A stretch of 18,950 nt of DNA, taken from the NCBI GenBank assembly GCA_026986085.1, contig JALSPE010000015.1, positions 1-18,950 on the forward strand, in the 5' to 3' direction. This document shows, in pieces, positions 14,384-18,950 of the stretch. Within the stretch, counting starts at the first letter, position 1. Each line of letters starts with the position of its first letter. The translations under genes and the position numbers were made by a program. The notes below the pieces were generated by a model, which ran no database searches, was not told the origin of the DNA, and saw nothing but the letters and a program-made list of their open reading frames with translations. The DNA is from Campylobacteraceae bacterium. GTDB taxonomy: Bacteria > Campylobacterota > Campylobacteria > Campylobacterales > Sulfurovaceae.

Positions 14384-15832
14384 ATGAATATAAAAATGCG
14401 CGCACTTACCTTTGAAGATGTTCTTCTAGTTCCTCAACACTCTACAGTTCTACCCAAAGAGGTAAATTTAGAGACAAAAGTTACAAAAAATGTATCTTTA
14501 AATATTCCTATTATCTCTGCTGCTATGGATACAGTTACAGAGCATAAAGCCGCAATTGCCATGGCTAGAGAGGGTGGGATTGGAGTTATTCATAAAAATA
14601 TGGATATAGCTACTCAAGCTCATATGGTTAAAAAAGTTAAAAAGAGTGAAAGTGGTATTATAATTGACCCAATTTTCATATCTCCAAACGAGAGTGTAGC
14701 AAAAGCAGATGCACTTATGGGAGAGTATAAAATCTCTGGCGTTCCAGTTGTAGATGAAGATATGACTCTAATAGGCATAATTACAAATAGAGATATGCGT
14801 TTTATTAAAGATTTAAGCTCTCTGCTTGTAAAAGATGTAATGACACCAGCACCACTTATTACTGCAAATGAGGGTATTAGCCTAGAAGATGCAGCAGAAG
14901 TTTTAAAAAAGCATAAAGTAGAAAAACTACCAATTATAGATAAAGACAATAAACTTAAAGGTCTTGTAACAATAAAAGATATTTTAAAAAAAGAGCAATT
15001 TCCAAATGCAAATAAAGATGAATTTGGAAGACTCAGAGTTGCAGCAGCAATTGGGGTAGGGCAACTTGATAGAGCCACAGCACTTGTAGAAGCAGGAGTA
15101 GATGTAATAGTTCTAGACTCTGCCCATGGTCATTCGCAAGGAATTATAGATACAGTAAAAGAGATAAAAGCTACTTTGGATGTAGATGTAGTAGCAGGAA
15201 ATATTGCAACAGGAGTTGCAGCAAAAGATTTAATAGAAGCTGGAGCAGACGCAGTAAAAGTAGGAATTGGACCAGGAAGCATTTGCACCACAAGAATTGT
15301 AGCAGGTGTTGGAGTTCCTCAAATTAGTGCAATTGATGATGTAGCTAAAGTTGCAAAAGAGTATGGTGTGCCAGTAATTGCCGATGGTGGTATTAAATAC
15401 TCTGGAGATGTAGCAAAAGCTTTAGCAGTAGGGGCTAGTTGTGTAATGCTAGGAAGTGCCTTAGCAGGAACTTATGAAGCACCAGGTGAAATGATAATCT
15501 ATAATGGAAGACAATTTAAAGAGTATCGTGGTATGGGAAGCATTGGAGCAATGAGCAAAGGAAGCACAGATAGATACTTTCAAGAGGGAACAGCAGCTGA
15601 TAAATTAGTGCCAGAAGGAATTGAGGGTCGTGTTCCATATAGAGGTAAAATATCTCAAGTGTTGCATCAAATGATTGGGGGGCTTCGCTCTTCAATGGGA
15701 TATTGTGGCTCTAAAGATATACCAACATTTTGGGAAAAAGCAGAGTTTGTAGAGATAACAAGTGCAGGACTTAAAGAGAGCCATGTTCACGATGTAACTA
15801 TTACTAAAGAGAGTCCAAATTACCACGCATAA
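14384..15832 (+). CDS. guaB: IMP dehydrogenase
   Basis: 482 residues, standard length. It oxidises IMP to XMP with NAD+, the committed step to GMP. The (beta/alpha)8 barrel is interrupted by a pair of CBS domains (about residues 93-200, with the paired motifs SGVPVVDED and EKLPIIDKDN). The catalytic Cys301 lies in GPGSICTTRIVAGVG, followed by the phosphate-binding DGGIKYSGD and the mobile-flap region with YRGMGSIGAM. The start ATG 14384 has AAGGAA just upstream; a second ATG at 14396 is possible but less well supported. It lies 9 nt behind gatA and 9 nt ahead of fabH, with no promoter visible. Confidence 0.97.
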   Translation: MNIKMRALTFEDVLLVPQHSTVLPKEVNLETKVTKNVSLNIPIISAAMDTVTEHKAAIAMAREGGIGVIHKNMDIATQAHMVKKVKKSESGIIIDPIFISPNESVAKADALMGEYKISGVPVVDEDMTLIGIITNRDMRFIKDLSSLLVKDVMTPAPLITANEGISLEDAAEVLKKHKVEKLPIIDKDNKLKGLVTIKDILKKEQFPNANKDEFGRLRVAAAIGVGQLDRATALVEAGVDVIVLDSAHGHSQGIIDTVKEIKATLDVDVVAGNIATGVAAKDLIEAGADAVKVGIGPGSICTTRIVAGVGVPQISAIDDVAKVAKEYGVPVIADGGIKYSGDVAKALAVGASCVMLGSALAGTYEAPGEMIIYNGRQFKEYRGMGSIGAMSKGSTDRYFQEGTAADKLVPEGIEGRVPYRGKISQVLHQMIGGLRSSMGYCGSKDIPTFWEKAEFVEITSAGLKESHVHDVTITKESPNYHA

Positions 15833-15841
15833 GGAAAGAGT

Positions 15842-16855
15842 ATGTCAGAAAAAATTTATGCAGCATTTCGATCAATTGGTGCTTATGTCCCTAAAAAAGT
15901 ATTGACAAACCATGACTTAGAAAAAATGGTTGATACAAGTGATGAGTGGATTGTTAAAAGAACAGGAATAAAAGAGCGCCACATTGCTGAAGATAACGAA
16001 AGCACTAGCGATATGGCAGCAAAAGCTAGTGAAATAGCAATTAAAAGAGCTGGTTTAAACGCTAAAGATATAGATTTAGTAGTTTGTGCAACAGTTACAC
16101 CAGATTACTTTAATATGCCTTCAACTGCTTGTTTAATTAGTGATAAACTAGGCATTAAAAATGTTCAAGCATTCGATATTAGCGCAGCTTGTAGTGGCTT
16201 TGTTTATGCTTTAAGTGTTGCAAAAGCTTTTGTTGAGAGTGGAATGAAAAAAAATGTATTAATTATTGGTGCAGAAAAATTTAGCTCAATAGTAGATTGG
16301 AGTGACAGAAATACTTGTGTTCTGTTTGGTGATGGAGCAGGAGCGGCAGTAATTGGTGCAACAACCAATAAAGAGGAAGCTTTTATAGATGTCCACGCAA
16401 GTGCAGATGGAAGCTATTGGGATTTTCTAATCACTCCAGCACCAGGAAGTGTTAATCCTGCAACTCATGCGGCTATAGAAGAGGGTTTACAATTTGTTAA
16501 AATGAAAGGTAATGAAACTTTTAAATTAGCAGTTAAAACACTAACAAAAGATGTCCAAAAGATTTTATCAAAAAATGGTTTAGAGGGTAAAGATATTCCC
16601 CATTTTGTGCCACACCAAGCAAACTATAGAATTATCAATGCAGTTGGAAATGCACTAAATATGAGCGAGAGCCAAGTGGTTTTGACAGTTCACAAATATG
16701 GTAATACATCAGCAGCATCAATACCAATGGCTATTAACGACATTTACGAGAGCGGCAGATTAAAGCCCAAAGAGTTAATGCTACTAGATACATTTGGTGG
16801 TGGCTTAACATGGGCAAGTGCCTTAATACCATTTGCACCAAAGGAAAATGATTAA
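15842..16855 (+). CDS. fabH: 3-oxoacyl-[acyl-carrier-protein] synthase III
   Basis: 337 residues. KAS III condenses acetyl-CoA with malonyl-ACP to start type II fatty-acid synthesis. The catalytic triad is complete: Cys117 (ISAACSGF), His258 (VPHQAN) and Asn288 (KYGNTSAAS). N-terminal landmarks include TSDEWIVKRTGIKERH, typical of FabH, and the C-terminal GGGLTWAS is the usual end motif. AAGGAAAGAG precedes ATG 15842. It is co-directional with guaB and overlaps the following glycosylase gene by 8 bp. In many Campylobacterota fabH sits with plsX and rpmF; that arrangement is not seen here. Confidence 0.96.
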   Translation: MSEKIYAAFRSIGAYVPKKVLTNHDLEKMVDTSDEWIVKRTGIKERHIAEDNESTSDMAAKASEIAIKRAGLNAKDIDLVVCATVTPDYFNMPSTACLISDKLGIKNVQAFDISAACSGFVYALSVAKAFVESGMKKNVLIIGAEKFSSIVDWSDRNTCVLFGDGAGAAVIGATTNKEEAFIDVHASADGSYWDFLITPAPGSVNPATHAAIEEGLQFVKMKGNETFKLAVKTLTKDVQKILSKNGLEGKDIPHFVPHQANYRIINAVGNALNMSESQVVLTVHKYGNTSAASIPMAINDIYESGRLKPKELMLLDTFGGGLTWASALIPFAPKEND

Positions 16856-17504
16856 TTTAATAGAAATTTTAATCAAACTAAAAGAGTTAGGCTATGACAA
16901 CATCAGCCAAGATAAATGGTGGTGGCCAAACAGTGGCACCTTTGAGGTGCTAGTAGGAGCCATCTTAACCCAAAATACCAAATGGGAAAATGTGCAAAAA
17001 TCCCTAAACAATTTAAAACAAAACAATACTTTATCTTTAGAAAAATTCTCAAATATAGATATAGAGCTACTTCAACATCTAATAACCCCAAGTGGATTTT
17101 ACAAACAAAAAAGCAGATACCTAAAAGATATATCAACTAATATTCTAAAAGATTACAAAAGCTTTGAAGAGTTTAAAGAGAGTGCAACAAGAGATTGGCT
17201 ACTAAACCAAAGAGGCATAGGGCAAGAGAGTGCAGATGCTATACTAAACTACGCCTGTTACAAAGAAGCCTTTGTTGTAGATGCTTATACAAACAGACTA
17301 CTAAAAGCCTTTGACTACGAATTTGAAAGCTACAATGAGCTACAAGATTGGATGATAGAAAATATATACACCAACTACATCCAAATCTACCCAACCCTAA
17401 ATAGAGCCAACGCCTACGCCAGAATCCACGGCTTAATAGTAGAGTATGTTAAAATCAATAGCAAAGGCAAAGCTGTGGATGTTGGGGAGTTGAAAATATA
17501 TTAA
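16848..17504 (+). CDS. HhH-GPD DNA glycosylase, MagIII-like (3-methyladenine)
   Basis: 218 residues from ATG 16848, the length of Helicobacter pylori MagIII. It belongs to the endonuclease III superfamily: LVGAILTQNTKWENV (35-49), a helix-hairpin-helix QRGIGQESADAIL (121-133) and the catalytic Asp145 in AFVVDAYTNR. The C-terminal cysteines that hold a 4Fe-4S cluster in endonuclease III are absent, and no Lys sits in the hairpin position used by bifunctional lyases (Gln126 instead), so a monofunctional glycosylase is expected. The WWWPN (24-28) and PSGFYKQK (81-88) segments are those I associate with MagIII, which excises 3-methyladenine. A start at 16833 was rejected because AAGGAA directly precedes 16848. 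Translation is probably coupled to fabH. Confidence 0.82.
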   Translation: MINLIEILIKLKELGYDNISQDKWWWPNSGTFEVLVGAILTQNTKWENVQKSLNNLKQNNTLSLEKFSNIDIELLQHLITPSGFYKQKSRYLKDISTNILKDYKSFEEFKESATRDWLLNQRGIGQESADAILNYACYKEAFVVDAYTNRLLKAFDYEFESYNELQDWMIENIYTNYIQIYPTLNRANAYARIHGLIVEYVKINSKGKAVDVGELKIY

Positions 17505-17596
17505 CCTCAATAAACTTAAGTCTCTAATTCTTATACATAATCCATATTATACAATAGAAATTCACGAATCTACACCACTTATTTAATTAGATATTT

Positions 17597-17832
17597 TATA
17601 TCGGACATTCTCCAAAAATAGGCACGAAAATATATTAATAAGATACTTAAATAAGCATTTTATTTAATTTTATGTAGTCAAGAACTTAGTCACGACAAAA
17701 AATAGTTGCAAATGCCTATGTAGCAGGGCTTTGCAACTATTTTTATATAACACACGGAATTTTTAGCAAAACCATATAAAAGTTCAAATTATTGGGCTTG
17801 AATAAAAGTTTTATTGGAGAATGTTCGTTATA
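17597..17832. repeat. MITE-like element with imperfect terminal inverted repeats
   Basis: TATATCGGACATTCTCCAA (17597-17615) and TTGGAGAATGTTCGTTATA (17814-17832) match as inverted repeats at 17 of 19 positions. If the ends are placed at 17601 and 17827, both sides are flanked by the same five bases, TTATA, as a target duplication would be. No transposase is encoded in the 200-bp interior. The interior carries a strong central palindrome. The element could be a non-autonomous transposon relic; AT-rich flanks make the short duplication weak evidence. Confidence 0.45.
17698..17744. terminator. Perfect 15-bp palindromic hairpin, possible bidirectional terminator
   Basis: AAAAATAGTTGCAAA (17698-17712) and TTTGCAACTATTTTT (17730-17744) are exact reverse complements around a 17-nt loop that can itself close with GCC/GGC. 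The stem begins in an A-run and ends in a T-run on both strands, so it could terminate transcripts from either side, including the ileS-magIII operon. It lies near the centre of the 17597-17832 element. Confidence 0.55.
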
Positions 17833-17847
17833 TTATACTTTAATTCA

Positions 17848-18002
17848 AAATTATGCAATAGGATTGCTAAAATTAGTGATAGTGCTTGTGTTGTGGGTGT
17901 TTGAAAAAATTTGAACTTAACCCAAAGGTTAGGTGATGATTTTTTGTAAATGCCCACGGCACAATGACTATTGCAAGGCAGGTAATTTCTATTGCATAAT
18001 TT
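17848..18002 (+). ncRNA. Candidate structured RNA: long bulged hairpin
   Basis: The 155-nt segment folds end to end. The outer stem AAATTATGCAATAG (17848-17861) pairs perfectly with 17989-18002. An inner 6-bp helix is 17870-17875/17983-17988, and a 5-bp helix 17879-17883/17967-17971. An 18-bp stem is 17886-17903/17947-17964, in which all five non-Watson-Crick pairs are G-U; one bulged G then leads into six A-U pairs (17904-17909/17940-17945). A 3x3 internal loop with possible tandem G-A pairs leads to the apical hairpin ACTTAACC-CAAA-GGTTAGGT (17915-17934). TATACT (17834-17839) ends 7-8 nt before the stem. G-U pairs would become A-C mismatches on the other strand, so the plus strand is favoured. 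A 6S-like RNA is one possibility, not shown. Confidence 0.5.
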
Positions 18003-18008
18003 GGGTTA

Positions 18009-18045
18009 ATATTATTATATAAAAGTCTATTTTATATATTAATAT
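18009..18045. terminator. AT-rich hairpin after the candidate RNA
   Basis: ATATTATTATATAAAA (18009-18024) and TTTTATATATTAATAT (18030-18045) pair at 15 of 16 positions with a 5-nt loop. It begins 7 nt after the long hairpin. All pairs are A-T, which is weak for a terminator, but the position suits a transcript end. Confidence 0.35.
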
Positions 18046-18073
18046 CTTTACTCTAAATTTTATAAAGGTCAAG

Positions 18074-18107
18074 ATTATACAATTATACAATTGTTTAGTT
18101 GTATAAT
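18074..18107 (-). terminator. Hairpin downstream of the MFS gene
   Basis: ATTATACAA occurs twice in tandem, overlapping by one base (18074-18082 and 18082-18090), and its reverse complement TTGTATAAT lies at 18099-18107. Either left copy can pair with the right arm; the nearer one leaves an 8-nt loop. It lies 18 bp past the stop of the minus-strand transporter gene. A T-run is lacking, so terminator function is inferred from placement. Confidence 0.4.
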
Positions 18108-18125
18108 GGTGGCTGATATAAATAA

Positions 18126-18950
18126 TTATTTTCTTGCAAACAAAAATATTAAGCTAACTACAATTAAACCTATTAGCGAAAAGTTTATTGCAAAAGCTTC
18201 ACCAAACTTATGCCAAATGATGCCAATTATTGATGCACCTAAAGCTGAACTTATTGCTACACCACCATATAAAAAGCCATATACACTGCCTTTATTAACA
18301 GCACTATTTGATATTAATGCTCTAATGGCATTTAGGCTGCTAACAATATAGAGTCCAAGTGCAATAAATGCTAATATTATAAAATTAAAATGCAAAAGTG
18401 CCATTGAGATAATACCAAATATAAAAGAGATTAAAAGAACTCTTCTTGCACCAAATTTATCTATATTTAGACCAAAATAGTAGCTAAATAGTGTTTGAGT
18501 CAGATTTAACAAAATAACCAATAATGGAATATATGCCATCTCATATCCTACCTCTTTTGCCTTTAAAATAAAAAATGAATCGCTAAATATAAAAAATGTA
18601 AATCCAAAATATAAAAGCATTATAGGTAGCAAATGGTAATCTTGGCTTAAATCTATCTTTTGAGTTTTTCTCTTGGCACTGTAAGGCACATCTTGCACAA
18701 AAAATGCAACTACTATTACAGCTAAAATTCCAGGAATTAGAGTAAAAGCAAAAATACTCTTAAAAACACCCTCGCTTTGCCCAAGATAAAAAAGTGCTAA
18801 AAAGGCTATTATGCTACCGATTAGCTCCCCTGCAATATCCATAGTTTTGTGAAATCCAAATGTCTTGCCACTTTTGCCTTTTTTTGAATATGCAGAGATT
18901 AAAGAGTCTTTTGTAGCACTCCTAATTGCCTTGCCAATTCTCTCTAATCC
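18126..18950 (-). CDS. MFS transporter, C-terminal part (gene cut by window end)
   Basis: The reading frame is open from the stop at 18126 to the last base of the window, so the start lies outside; an internal ATG at 18842 is not the start because the frame upstream encodes the conserved loop RIGKAIRSATKDSL and KGKSGKTFGFHKTMD, typical of the cytoplasmic loop between helices 4 and 5 of major facilitator proteins. About 274 residues are visible, with eight or so membrane segments, a central cytoplasmic loop (SAKRKTQKIDLSQDY), the loop motif GLNIDKFGARRVL between helices 8 and 9, and FLFARK at the C-terminus. The substrate cannot be inferred; drug or metabolite efflux is common for such proteins. 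It converges on the magIII end of the ileS operon. Confidence 0.85.
   Translation of the reverse strand, partial: GLERIGKAIRSATKDSLISAYSKKGKSGKTFGFHKTMDIAGELIGSIIAFLALFYLGQSEGVFKSIFAFTLIPGILAVIVVAFFVQDVPYSAKRKTQKIDLSQDYHLLPIMLLYFGFTFFIFSDSFFILKAKEVGYEMAYIPLLVILLNLTQTLFSYYFGLNIDKFGARRVLLISFIFGIISMALLHFNFIILAFIALGLYIVSSLNAIRALISNSAVNKGSVYGFLYGGVAISSALGASIIGIIWHKFGEAFAINFSLIGLIVVSLIFLFARK

Larger units (their letters stand above)
17505..18125. other. Gene-free intergenic region, rich in inverted repeats
   Basis: About 620 bp separate magIII from the convergent MFS gene. I find no reading frame with a start, ribosome site and plausible composition on either strand. Positions 17505-17596 show nothing notable. 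The rest is occupied by the structured elements listed separately: an inverted-repeat element, a long RNA hairpin and two AT-rich hairpins. Confidence 0.75.

Noticed and set aside
17965..17985. CAAGGCAG, as in the 3' part of bacterial SRP RNA
   Set aside because: The conserved SRP apical motifs (GGTCAGG and GGAAGGAAGCAGCC type) are absent; eight shared bases can be chance.
18091..18351. 86-codon plus-strand frame
   Set aside because: It lies mostly antisense to the MFS transporter gene, whose protein has clear family features.
1..18950. CRISPR arrays, prophage genes, complete insertion sequences, toxin-antitoxin pairs
   Set aside because: No regularly spaced direct repeats, integrase, transposase or phage structural genes were seen on either strand.

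Overview
The window is AT-rich chromosomal DNA that looks like a member of the Campylobacterota (the former Epsilonproteobacteria). The evidence is the low G+C with strong A/T-ending codon use, the cluster ileS – small membrane protein – gatA – guaB – fabH followed by a MagIII-type 3-methyladenine DNA glycosylase (a family first described from Helicobacter), and a CinA with an eroded N-terminal domain. I see no phage, integrase, transposase gene or CRISPR array. The genus cannot be fixed by eye.

Left part (1-8260). A minus-strand operon encodes a periplasmic YfdX-like protein, a DUF1931 double histone-fold protein and an HdeD-like membrane protein. Two of these families are tied to acid or envelope stress in enterobacteria. 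Diverging from it is a CorA-type metal channel, which converges on a small orphan gene. Next come a secreted protein built of two similar beta-rich halves (minus), a membrane fatty-acid desaturase (plus) and a three-gene ABC importer for zinc (minus: binding protein, ATPase, permease).

Middle (8261-8970). Six tRNA genes lie on the minus strand in the transcribed order Lys-Glu-Val-Asp, spacer, Lys-Val. They are driven by a near-consensus sigma-70 promoter, and the two Lys and the two Val copies are identical. The spacer after tRNA-Asp holds its own TATAAT box, a run that copies the anti-Shine-Dalgarno end of 16S rRNA, a GC hairpin and a textbook intrinsic terminator. I read it as a candidate small RNA of about 92 nt.

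Right part (8988-17504). cinA (minus) diverges from a tightly packed plus-strand operon: ileS, an unlisted 39-codon membrane microprotein that overlaps both neighbours, gatA, guaB, fabH and magIII. These serve translation (Ile-tRNA and Asn/Gln-tRNA charging), GMP synthesis, fatty-acid initiation and base-excision repair.

Far right (17505-18950). A gene-free stretch of about 620 bp is dense in structure. It holds a MITE-like inverted-repeat element (about 17597-17832) with a nested 15-bp palindrome. Immediately after it, 17848-18002 can fold as one long plus-strand RNA hairpin whose non-Watson-Crick pairs in the upper stem are all G-U, with a -10 box ending 7 nt before the predicted start. The window ends inside an MFS transporter gene on the minus strand.

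The two RNA candidates (8421-8512 minus and 17848-18002 plus) and the YfdX/histone/HdeD operon are the most promising leads for undescribed biology.
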